Source: Thalassotalea sp. HSM 43
Lineage (GTDB): Bacteria > Pseudomonadota > Gammaproteobacteria > Enterobacterales > Alteromonadaceae
Assembly: GCF_004752005.1 (NCBI RefSeq)
Contig: NZ_CP038493.1
Coordinates: 3,558,302 to 3,622,301, forward strand
Direction of reading: 5' to 3'
Length of the DNA: 64,000 nt
Part shown: positions 1 to 7,352 of the stretch, in pieces
Layout of the letters: every line of letters begins with the position of its first letter
Numbering within the stretch: position 1 is the first letter of the stretch
The notes under the pieces: model-generated
What the model saw: only the letters and a program-made list of their open reading frames with translations
Told to the model about the DNA's origin: nothing
Database searches by the model: none
Made by a program: the position numbers and the translations under genes

Positions 1-1955
1 TTGAATATGCTGCTAATCCTGTTGTGACGCCCGATGGTAAACACGTAGTTTACGAGCGCCGAAGCATGGATATTATGACGGATTCAATGCGACGCAACCT
101 GTGGTCAGTCGCATTAGATGGTAGCACTCATCTACCGATTCTTTCTGACAGTAAAAATCACTTTAACCCTGTATTTTCACCTGACGGCGCTAAGATGGCT
201 TACCTGTCAAGTAAAGAGGGTAAAGTACAAATCTATTTGAAAGATTTAGCATCAAACAACACCGCTCGCGTAACAGACGTTGCAATGAGCCCTAGCAGTA
301 TGAGTTTTTCACCTGACGGTAAATATTTGGCTTTTGCTATGTTTACACCAACGAAAGCCAAACCTTTATTTAGTTTAGGTTTTAAGCCAAAAGATGCTAA
401 GTGGGCGGAAAACCCTCAGTATATTGATCAAACTAATTTTCAACGAGATGGCATGGGCATGAGACGCCCAGGCAACATGCAAGTGTATGTTGTACCGACT
501 ATTGGTGGCACGCCAAGACAAATTACCACCGGTGAACACGATCACGCAGGTTCAATAGCATGGTCTAAAAACGGCCAACAGTTAATTATCTCTGCCAACA
601 CAAAAGATGACGCAGAGTTCGATATGCTAAATAGCGATCTATTTAGCATTGATGTAAACACGTCAAAAGTAACGAGATTAACGGATATGAGTGGCCCAGA
701 ATACAGCCCTCAATTGAGTCCTAATGGTAACAAAATAGCCTTTGTTGGTAATGAAGACAATGGCAAGTCAAATCAGCTAAGCCAATTATACGTAATGGAT
801 GTTGATGGCTCTAGTATTGAAAATTTAACGACGAAACTAGACCGCTCTGTTGGTGATATTAAATGGGCAGATAACGGTAAAGGCTTATATTTCAGTTATG
901 ATGATATGGGTAAGAAAAATGTCGCCTACGTAAACTTATCAGGTAAGATTTCAAAGAAAACAAGTAACTTAGGTGGCACGACTTTAGGTAGACCATATAC
1001 CTCAGGCAATTACGATGTAACCGACAATGGCAGCATTGTTTACACCTCTTCAACGGGTATTCGTCCAGCTGATCTTGCGATAGTAAATAAGAAGGGCAAA
1101 GCCAAACAACTTACTGATTTAAATGGTGATGTATTTGATCACAAAACAGTGAACAAACCAGAATTAGTGGAGTTAAAAAGCAGTGTAGATAGTCGAGATT
1201 TACAAGCTTGGATAGTAACACCACCAAATTTTGACCCTAAGAAAAAATACCCATTAATTTTAGAAATACATGGCGGCCCACACACCGCGTATGGCCCAGG
1301 TTACTCAACCGAAGTGCAACTAATGGCAGCGGCTGGTTATGTGGTTTTATACGGCAACCCTCGTGGCTCTACCTCTCAAGGTGAAGAGTTCGCTAATTTG
1401 ATCGATAAAAATTACCCATCACAAGATTATAATGATCTGATGGATATGGTTGATGCGGCAATTGCCAAAGGCTATGTCGATGAGTCGAACCTGTTTGTAA
1501 CCGGTGGCTCCGGCGGTGGTACGTTAACGTCTTGGATTATCGGTAACACCGATCGTTTTAAAGCATCTGTTGTGGCAAAACCCGTCATCAACTGGACCAG
1601 CATGATCGGTACATCTGATATCTATGCCTTTATGAGCAAATATTGGTTTACAGACTTACCTTGGAACGATTACGAGCAATATTGGAATCGTTCGCCGTTA
1701 TCATTAGTTGGCAATGTCAAAACGCCAACCATGGTACTAACCGGTGAATTAGATGTACGTACGCCTATGTCTGAAAGCGAACAATACTACGGTGCATTGC
1801 GCTTACAAGGTGTCGAAAGCTCACTGGTTCGTATTCAAGGCGCCTATCATGGAATTGCCGCTAAGCCTTCTAATCTAGCACGCAAAATCGGCTATATCTT
1901 AGCTTGGTTTGATAAGTACAAAGACGACAGTGATACTGAAAAGAAAGGCGATTAG
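1..1955 (+). CDS. S9 family prolyl oligopeptidase-type serine peptidase, 5' end missing
   Basis: The frame is open to the left edge, so the signal peptide and first residues lie outside the window; a GTG at 24 is only an internal codon. The N-terminal ~370 residues contain repeated SPDG-type strands of a WD40-like/TolB-like beta-propeller (PVFSPDGAKMAYLSS, SMSFSPDGKYLAFAM). The C-terminal ~260 residues are the alpha/beta-hydrolase peptidase: the nucleophile Ser lies in TGGSGGGTLTSW, the acid Asp in TGELDVRTP and the His in GAYHGIAAKP. This is the dipeptidyl/oligopeptidyl peptidase architecture, normally secreted to the periplasm for peptide breakdown. It is followed by a good terminator and then by the nth-fragment region, so it is probably the ancestral neighbour on the left of that region. 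The exact substrate cannot be read from the sequence. Confidence 0.93.
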   Translation, partial: EYAANPVVTPDGKHVVYERRSMDIMTDSMRRNLWSVALDGSTHLPILSDSKNHFNPVFSPDGAKMAYLSSKEGKVQIYLKDLASNNTARVTDVAMSPSSMSFSPDGKYLAFAMFTPTKAKPLFSLGFKPKDAKWAENPQYIDQTNFQRDGMGMRRPGNMQVYVVPTIGGTPRQITTGEHDHAGSIAWSKNGQQLIISANTKDDAEFDMLNSDLFSIDVNTSKVTRLTDMSGPEYSPQLSPNGNKIAFVGNEDNGKSNQLSQLYVMDVDGSSIENLTTKLDRSVGDIKWADNGKGLYFSYDDMGKKNVAYVNLSGKISKKTSNLGGTTLGRPYTSGNYDVTDNGSIVYTSSTGIRPADLAIVNKKGKAKQLTDLNGDVFDHKTVNKPELVELKSSVDSRDLQAWIVTPPNFDPKKKYPLILEIHGGPHTAYGPGYSTEVQLMAAAGYVVLYGNPRGSTSQGEEFANLIDKNYPSQDYNDLMDMVDAAIAKGYVDESNLFVTGGSGGGTLTSWIIGNTDRFKASVVAKPVINWTSMIGTSDIYAFMSKYWFTDLPWNDYEQYWNRSPLSLVGNVKTPTMVLTGELDVRTPMSESEQYYGALRLQGVESSLVRIQGAYHGIAAKPSNLARKIGYILAWFDKYKDDSDTEKKGD

Positions 1956-1979
1956 ATATTAGTTTTTCTTAAAAAATAA

Positions 1980-2014
1980 AGCCCTAATTACTGGTTTAGT
2001 ATTTAGGGCTTTTT
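1980..2014 (+). terminator. Rho-independent terminator after the S9 peptidase
   Basis: An AGCCCTAA / TTAGGGCT inverted repeat is followed by TTTTTATT, about 25 bases after the peptidase stop codon. The preceding A-rich tract could also let it work weakly on the other strand. Confidence 0.85.
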
Positions 2015-2042
2015 ATTACTGTTGCTAACCGAAGATGCAAGG

Positions 2043-2285
2043 CTATTCAGTCTTATTCTTAAACTCACACAAACCGTCAATAATACAAGCACCACACTTT
2101 GGTTTGCGTGCTGTACAAACTAACGGCCATAAAGAATAAGCCAGTGATGTACGTCTAGTTTGAATTCTTTAGGCACTATTTTAAGAAGCTTTTGTTCCAC
2201 CTCTACCACCTTCTTGCCCGTGGCAGGTTTGGTGCGGTATGAAACGCGATAAATATGCGAGTCTAGAGTTATTGTTGGTCCGACG
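2043..2285 (-). pseudogene. Outermost decayed 3' fragment of nth (endonuclease III)
   Basis: Read on the minus strand this matches codons ~131-210 of the intact nth at 11850-12482. Recognisable pieces include VVEVEQKLLKIVPKEF and DVHHWLILYGR. After the latter a stop (TAG) and a one-base deletion break the frame through the region that should encode the Fe-S cysteines. Several amino-acid changes (for example HIDRV to HIYRV) show it is no longer under selection. The upstream flank in the nth sense reads TTTACTTTCCTTATATTT, related to the flanks of the other fragments. It is the most decayed of the long fragments and the farthest from nth. Confidence 0.88.
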
Positions 2286-2363
2286 AAATATAAGGAAAGT
2301 AAATATTAGCAATTATCAAAAAGAGCTATTGGTCGCTGTTTTGGCAAATATTTAAGTAGAGTT

Positions 2364-3215
2364 TTAATCGATAGTGGGCAGCGATAAATTTATGCCTTTA
2401 CTCATGAATATATTGTCGTACGCGAGACCGCCATTTCCATAAGGCTTTGTTTGTGGACCCGTATTACAAGTAGCAAAAAAGTATATCAGTGGTTGTTCTC
2501 GTTTCATGCGAAAATTCGCTTGTCGAAACACCAATGTTTGTTCTGAAAATTCGCCACCTTGCATATACACATCGTAAGATTGACCGCCATTAACAATAAG
2601 ATTGTTATTTACAACGTACCAAATCTTATACCATTGAGAAGTTTGCAAAGGAGTCGCAGGTTTTCCAGAGTTATAGTTTTGAACTTTGCTGTATTGTCTG
2701 TATTTATCATCACTGTCTATTTTGACCATTAAGGTTCCGTCATTTTTGAATCCATTTGATTCATACTTGTCGGTGACTCTTAACGTTGGTTCAAATGCAT
2801 TATAAGCATGTTTAGCAATGCCGCTAGCATCCATATTACTCAAGCCAAACGCGTGATTATTCGGAAATTGTTCAACTAAAATCTCAGTATAAAAGGTATA
2901 AATTTCTCCTACAGCAACAGCTTCGGGTAATTGAGTAAAGCTCAGAGCTTTACGATTACCTACAACACCATCCTTTGCTGGCTTTTTGATTAGATATTGA
3001 TTGTGATCATCACTGATGATTTTAGTGATTTGTGGGTTGGCAACAAAAGGGGCCGTGTCATTTTGAGTGTCTAAGTTGGTCCAATTTTCTAATGTTGTTT
3101 GTTCGAAGTTATCGACTAATAGCCAAGGATTTTTAGGACTGGAAGAAACTGGAATAGATGATGGAGAACAAGCAGATAAACTAATACTAAGCAATAAGGC
3201 TATGAATGGTTTCAT
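2364..3215 (-). CDS. Predicted lipoprotein of unknown function, cargo of first nth-linked segment
   Basis: The 283-residue product begins with a lipoprotein signal peptide, MKPFIALLLSISLSAC, with the lipobox LSAC, so it is probably anchored in the outer membrane facing the periplasm. The rest is rich in aromatic and beta-forming residues (for example WYKIWYVVNNNLIVNGG and LAYDNIFMSKG). This suggests a jelly-roll, carbohydrate-binding or polysaccharide-lyase-like fold, but I do not recognise a specific family and name no activity. It is the only gene between two nth fragments. Its start lies only ~14 bases beyond nth fragment 3229-3332 and it is co-oriented with nth, so it may once have been transcribed as an extension of the rnf-nth operon. 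Confidence 0.8.
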   Translation of the reverse strand: MKPFIALLLSISLSACSPSSIPVSSSPKNPWLLVDNFEQTTLENWTNLDTQNDTAPFVANPQITKIISDDHNQYLIKKPAKDGVVGNRKALSFTQLPEAVAVGEIYTFYTEILVEQFPNNHAFGLSNMDASGIAKHAYNAFEPTLRVTDKYESNGFKNDGTLMVKIDSDDKYRQYSKVQNYNSGKPATPLQTSQWYKIWYVVNNNLIVNGGQSYDVYMQGGEFSEQTLVFRQANFRMKREQPLIYFFATCNTGPQTKPYGNGGLAYDNIFMSKGINLSLPTID

Positions 3216-3228
3216 TTTAGTTGTTATT

Positions 3229-3332
3229 CCATCTTATCTTTAAACTCACACAAGTTCCAATAATACACATACCACGCTTAGGTTTACAAGCAGTGGACAG
3301 GTATCACCCGTGAACAATAAACCAGTGGTGTA
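3229..3332 (-). pseudogene. Short degenerate terminal fragment of nth
   Basis: On the minus strand this corresponds to roughly the last 35 codons of nth, including degraded forms of HHWLILHG and of the Cys-rich Fe-S loop (CKPKRGMCII). An internal stop (TGA after HG) and a frameshift are present. It abuts a second nth fragment (3351-3543) across ~18 unrelated bases and overlaps it in nth coordinates. It is therefore not simply the continuation of that copy but a separate remnant or a rearranged duplicate. Confidence 0.8.
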
Positions 3333-3350
3333 AACTATTTAAAAGGTAGT

Positions 3351-3543
3351 TCACTTTATTTGCGCGCAGTACATACATAACGACCGTGTAGAATTAACCA
3401 GTGGTGTACGTCGACTTTTAATTCTTTAGGTACAACTTTTAAAAGTTTTTGTTCAACCTCTACTACGTTTTTACCCATAGCAAACTTAGTACGGTTTGAT
3501 ACGCGGTCTATATGGGTGTCTTCGGCTATTGTCGGCCAGCCTA
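3351..3543 (-). pseudogene. nth fragment, mostly in frame but lacking the Fe-S terminus
   Basis: On the minus strand this encodes a nearly unchanged stretch of endonuclease III from GWPTI through DTHIDRVSNRTKF and DVHHWLILHGRYVCTARK, then hits a stop. Only a few amino-acid changes from the intact gene are visible (for example AVD to AED, EFKV to ELKV). The last ~20 codons, containing three of the four cluster cysteines, are missing. The upstream flank in the nth sense reads ATATCTACTTTCCTTATCTT, the best-preserved version of the motif shared by three fragments. Confidence 0.85.
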
Positions 3544-3684
3544 AAGATAAGGAAAGTAGATATGGCTAACTATTTTGTGTAGTCAAATATTGAAGAAAAT
3601 ATTTTAAGTTGTTGATAACTATGTATAGTTGAAAAGATATATTTAACTGAGCGTAAGTCGATTACTAATATTAAGGAGCTATTA

Positions 3685-4605
3685 ATGAATCGAAACTCAA
3701 TTTTGCTATTACTTTCTTTAGTTTCTCCATTCTCTTATTCTAAACAAATTGCTTTAACTTTTGATGATGCCCCTTTAGCAGGGAGTCACATAATGAGTGG
3801 AGAAGAAAAAACAAAGAAAATAATAAAACATTTACAGGAAAATAATGTACCTGACGCACTATTTTTCGTAACAACGGCTAACATTACTTCGGAATTTGAT
3901 AAACAGAGGTTGAATGATTATTCAGATGCCGGTTTCCACTTGGCTCATCATAGCCACACCCACGTTTCAGCCAATAAAGTTGAAGTTAACTCTTACATAA
4001 ATGATTTTGATATTGCACATAAAGCGCTAATTAATTTTGATAATGTTTTGAAGCTTCATCGACATCCATATTTACACTATGGTGAGACGGTAAACAAAAG
4101 ACAATCAATTCAGGCCCATTTAATAAGCAAAGGTTACGATTTTGGCTATGTAACCGTTGACAACTTTGACTGGTATATGAACTCAAAACTTTTAAAAGCA
4201 AAAGAACAAGGTCTTGAGGTCAATCATGACAAGTTAGGCCAGCTATATGTAGATACTCTATGGGAAGGTATTGAGTTCTACGACGCACTTGCACAAAAGC
4301 ATTTAGACAGGCCAGTAAAACACGTTTTACTGCTGCACGAAAATGAAATTGCTGCACTTTTTTTAGGTAAGTTGATCAAGCATATACGGGCAAATGGTTG
4401 GGAAGTCATAGCTCCACAAGATGCATATAAAGATCCTATTTCAGATACTTATAATGCGGAGTTATTCCAATTTAATAAACAAGGTAGAATTGCAGGCTTG
4501 CTAGAGTCGAAAGGGCTAGAGAAAAGTATGCTTCGCCACAAGAGTGAAAATATCGAATTCTTAGATAAACGTTTCGAAGAGTATCAGGTCTTTATTAAAC
4601 AATAA
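3685..4605 (+). CDS. Secreted polysaccharide deacetylase family protein (NodB homology domain)
   Basis: This 306-residue protein has an N-terminal signal peptide (MNRNSILLLLSLVSPFSYS). Carbohydrate esterase 4 motifs follow: LTFDDAP (motif 1, catalytic base and metal Asp), HHSHTH (motif 2, metal-binding His) and HRHPYLHYG (a variant of motif 3, where Arg-Pro is usual). A late LLLHEN segment matches the motif-5 region. Family members remove N- or O-acetyl groups from chitin, peptidoglycan or other polysaccharides with a divalent metal; the substrate here is unknown. A good ribosome-binding site (AAGGAG) lies 7 bases before the ATG. It is the single gene of the second nth-linked segment and is followed by a hairpin terminator. 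Confidence 0.88.
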   Translation: MNRNSILLLLSLVSPFSYSKQIALTFDDAPLAGSHIMSGEEKTKKIIKHLQENNVPDALFFVTTANITSEFDKQRLNDYSDAGFHLAHHSHTHVSANKVEVNSYINDFDIAHKALINFDNVLKLHRHPYLHYGETVNKRQSIQAHLISKGYDFGYVTVDNFDWYMNSKLLKAKEQGLEVNHDKLGQLYVDTLWEGIEFYDALAQKHLDRPVKHVLLLHENEIAALFLGKLIKHIRANGWEVIAPQDAYKDPISDTYNAELFQFNKQGRIAGLLESKGLEKSMLRHKSENIEFLDKRFEEYQVFIKQ

Positions 4606-4623
4606 TTGATGTGAGTGAAATAG

Positions 4624-4649
4624 AGCCAATATTCAATTGGCTTTTTTTA
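4624..4649 (+). terminator. Terminator after the deacetylase gene
   Basis: An AGCCAAT / ATTGGCT stem with a short loop is followed by seven Ts, 18 bases after the deacetylase stop codon. Confidence 0.8.
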
Positions 4650-4662
4650 AAATAAAATCGTT

Positions 4663-4908
4663 TTACTCAGTCTTATCTTTAAACTCACACAAATCTTCAA
4701 TAATACAAGCACCACACTTTGGTTTGCGCGCAGTACATACATAACGACCGTGTAGAATGAGCCAGTGGTGTACGTCGACTTTAAATTCTTTTGGTACAAC
4801 CTTTAAAAGTTTTTGTTCTACTTCAACCACGTTTTTACCCATGGCGAATTTAGTGCGGTTTGATACGCGGTCAATGTGGGTGTCTACAGCGATAGTAGGC
4901 CAGCCAAA
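4663..4908 (-). pseudogene. Innermost nth 3' fragment with intact reading frame
   Basis: These 246 bases align without gaps to bases 11850-12095 of intact nth. On the minus strand they encode the C-terminal residues from about Phe130 to the stop, including catalytic Asp138 (in VDTHIDRV) and all four Fe-S cysteines. I counted about 22 base differences from intact nth, and every one I checked is synonymous. So the fragment diverged while it was part of a working gene and was detached only recently. The homology stops at FGWP, and the flank (nth sense TTATCTATCTTAATTATCTT) resembles the flanks of the two other long fragments. No start codon or upstream nth portion remains, so it is not a functional gene. 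Confidence 0.93.
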
Positions 4909-5002
4909 AGATAATTAAGATAGATAATGGGGTGGTTGATGGATTTGATATCCCCATAATAATCATTATTGATAGTAGCGCTATTAAAATTTGTTGATAC
5001 AC

Positions 5003-5021
5003 CTCATCTTCTCCTCATGTT
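5003..5021 (+). promoter_or_regulatory. Putative response-regulator operator upstream of the two-component genes
   Basis: Two direct repeats, CTCATCTT and CTCATGTT, have an 11-base period, typical of OmpR/PhoB-family dimer sites. They lie 100 bases before the response-regulator start. The same arrangement recurs at 7276-7294 before the sulfatase gene, the basis for proposing autoregulation and a shared regulon. Confidence 0.5.
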
Positions 5022-5120
5022 AACTTGTATACCTTTGAAGGTGTGTTGGGAAATTTCACAGTTAATTGCTAGTTAAAAACTTGTTCACCACTAAACCGTT
5101 TATTGTAGAAGAGCTGTAAG

Positions 5121-5801
5121 ATGAAATTATTATTGGTTGAAGATTCCGAAGCACTGTCTAGGGCTGTCGTTAAAGCGTTGAAAGCATCTGGGTTTGCGGT
5201 AGACGCAACAGGTAATGGCTCTGATGGTTTATGGATGGCATTAGAGAATGATTATGACGTGATTATTCTCGATATAATGCTACCGGGGTTAGATGGTCGA
5301 GAAGTGCTTAAAAAGTTGAGGGAAGCTAACAATGAATCGCCGGTATTGTTTTTGACAGCGAAAGACTCAATTGAAGATCGTGTTACTGGTTTGCGCTTAG
5401 GCGCTGATGATTATTTGGTTAAATCATTTGCGATCGAAGAACTTATCGCTAGGGTTGAAGCGCTTGCTAGACGAAAATACCAAACCCGCTCTCCAAAATT
5501 ATCTATTGGTGATTTGACCTTAGACCGATCAGCCAAAATTGTTACTCGAGGAAGCTATAATATCCCTTTATCCTCTCAATTGTTTTCATTATTAGAATAC
5601 CTCATGTTGCATGAGGGAAGTGTTATTTCTCGTACCCAAATAGAAGAGCATATTTATGACGAACAAGTGTCGCCCATGAGTAACGTAGTTGATACAGCAA
5701 TATGCGCTTTGAGAAAAGCGATTAAGGTATCAAAAAACGATGCTTTACTAATTCATACTCGAAGAGGTATGGGCTACGTAATTAGCGAAGAAAAGCCATG
5801 A
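5121..5801 (+). CDS. OmpR/PmrA-family response regulator
   Basis: The 226-residue protein is a standard receiver plus winged-helix transcription factor. The receiver (1-~120) has the acidic pair in LLVEDSE, phospho-acceptor Asp in ILDIMLPGLDG, the Thr of LFLTAKD and Lys in DDYLVKSF. The last motif has Ser where Pro normally follows the Lys, a departure from the usual K-P cis-peptide bond. The C-terminal DNA-binding domain ends in the typical HTRRGMGYVI. The closest types are QseB/PmrA-like regulators. The start has the ribosome-binding site AGAGCTG and the stop overlaps the kinase gene by four bases (ATGA), so the pair is translationally coupled. It is cargo of the third nth-linked segment. 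Confidence 0.95.
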   Translation: MKLLLVEDSEALSRAVVKALKASGFAVDATGNGSDGLWMALENDYDVIILDIMLPGLDGREVLKKLREANNESPVLFLTAKDSIEDRVTGLRLGADDYLVKSFAIEELIARVEALARRKYQTRSPKLSIGDLTLDRSAKIVTRGSYNIPLSSQLFSLLEYLMLHEGSVISRTQIEEHIYDEQVSPMSNVVDTAICALRKAIKVSKNDALLIHTRRGMGYVISEEKP

Positions 5802-7180
5802 AAAGTATCCGCTCACAACTATTATTTTGGCTAGTGCCAAGTTTTATTGTTATTGCGATTTTAGCAGCGGCAACTTTGTATTTTTCTGAAAAACGTAGGC
5901 TTAATAGTGGCCTTGATAATGAACTTAATAAGCTTGCTCGCACGGTTCAACTTGCCAATAGAATACCAATACCACCTCGGAGGTTTGGTGGTAATATGAG
6001 GTCACCAAAAGAGATTGCTAAAAACACCAAACGTTTGCTTAACGATGAAAATAACACCTTTTATTTACAAGCTTGGGATGAAGATGGAGCAACAGTAAGT
6101 AAATCTGAAAACCTTGCCGAGTATCAGTTTAGCTACCCGAGTGAACAACATCAGCAACGACACTACAATAGTCGGTTAGCTTCGGGTGAAGATATTCGTA
6201 TGCACTCTTTTACGTTGAGGCTCGGCCCTAGAGTCGGTGATATACCTGTTTCAGTTGCGATTTTGAAGACAGAGACGAATAAACAATTAGCGACACTTAC
6301 TTATAAATTGATAATTGGAGGCACATTTTTTTGCTGTTTATTGTCATTCATACTTGTTTTTACCATAAGAAGAACATTAGCGCCGATACAATATCTGTCT
6401 AAAAAAGTGGCGGAAGTAGAAGCTGGTTCGTTGCATAATAGATTGAATGTTGAAGGTGTACCAACGGAAATAACTCCTTTAATCAGTAGGCTCAATCAAT
6501 TGCTTGCAAGATTGGAAAAAAGTTTTGAAAGAGAGCGCCAATTCAATAATGACCTTGCGCATGAGTTACGAACGCCGTTAGCTGCTATTCGTACAACAAG
6601 TGAAGTAGCAATGAAATGGCCCGAACAGTCATCAGTTGATGATTATCGATATATTGCTGAATCTTCTGCACAACTACAAAATACGATAGACAGCTTGCTC
6701 TCTTTAGCTCGAATAGAGAACTCTGGATCTGAAATACTCCTCGAAAAGGTGAATGTCTCCATCGTTATTGAAGAATGTATTGCTTTGCAATCAACGCTTG
6801 TAAAAAAGCGGGGGATAACGCTTGCTTTGTCCTTGAATGAACAACACGTAATAGAAAGTAACCCTCACCTTTTGCGTATTATTATTTCCAATCTGATAAG
6901 TAATGCTGTTGAGTATGCACCTAAAAACAGTGAAGTCATTATTCACAGTAACAACAGTCATTCGATTTTTACGATCGCTAATCTTGCTCCTAACATAGGT
7001 AAGAATGACCTCTCGACAATGTTTGACCGTTTATGGAGAAAGGATAGTTCGAGAACGGGTACTAATCATGTTGGTTTAGGCCTTTCAATCGCGCATTCGG
7101 CTGCAACAGCAATTTCGTTAAAGTTAACGGTAGAGCTAGATGATAAGCAAATGTTGATAATGAATCTGGCTGAAGAATAA
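5798..7180 (+). CDS. Sensor histidine kinase partner of the response regulator
   Basis: This 460-residue membrane kinase has a transmembrane helix near residues 8-28, a periplasmic sensor segment of ~140 residues, a second helix near 169-190, a HAMP linker, a HisKA dimerisation domain with the phospho-His in NNDLAHELRTPLAAIR, and a HATPase domain with N-box (NLISNAVEYAP) and G-box (HVGLGLSIAHS). The ligand is unknown. The placement upstream of a sulfatase/peroxidase gene, and the matching operator repeats, suggest it senses a signal linked to that gene's substrate or to envelope conditions; this is an inference. Confidence 0.95.
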   Translation: MKSIRSQLLFWLVPSFIVIAILAAATLYFSEKRRLNSGLDNELNKLARTVQLANRIPIPPRRFGGNMRSPKEIAKNTKRLLNDENNTFYLQAWDEDGATVSKSENLAEYQFSYPSEQHQQRHYNSRLASGEDIRMHSFTLRLGPRVGDIPVSVAILKTETNKQLATLTYKLIIGGTFFCCLLSFILVFTIRRTLAPIQYLSKKVAEVEAGSLHNRLNVEGVPTEITPLISRLNQLLARLEKSFERERQFNNDLAHELRTPLAAIRTTSEVAMKWPEQSSVDDYRYIAESSAQLQNTIDSLLSLARIENSGSEILLEKVNVSIVIEECIALQSTLVKKRGITLALSLNEQHVIESNPHLLRIIISNLISNAVEYAPKNSEVIIHSNNSHSIFTIANLAPNIGKNDLSTMFDRLWRKDSSRTGTNHVGLGLSIAHSAATAISLKLTVELDDKQMLIMNLAEE

Positions 7181-7275
7181 ATCGAACAGTGGAGCTATTT
7201 CTATATCTCCTTTAAAGCATGCTAATTGACTTCATTTTGCAAAACCAAACATTATCTTAACATTTATTTATTATC

Positions 7276-7294
7276 CTCATCTTCCGCTCATCTT
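7276..7294 (+). promoter_or_regulatory. Putative response-regulator operator upstream of the sulfatase gene
   Basis: Two identical 8-base direct repeats, CTCATCTT, sit 11 bases apart start to start, ending 58 bases before the sulfatase ATG. They match the pair upstream of the response-regulator gene at 5003-5021. Confidence 0.5.
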
Positions 7295-7352
7295 TCTTCA
7301 AATATGATGTCGAAGTTAATGGGAAATTTTAAAATATTGGATCGGCATTGTT

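Noticed and set aside
4663-4908. A second functional nth gene
   Set aside because: Only the last ~80 codons are present, with no start or N-terminal half.
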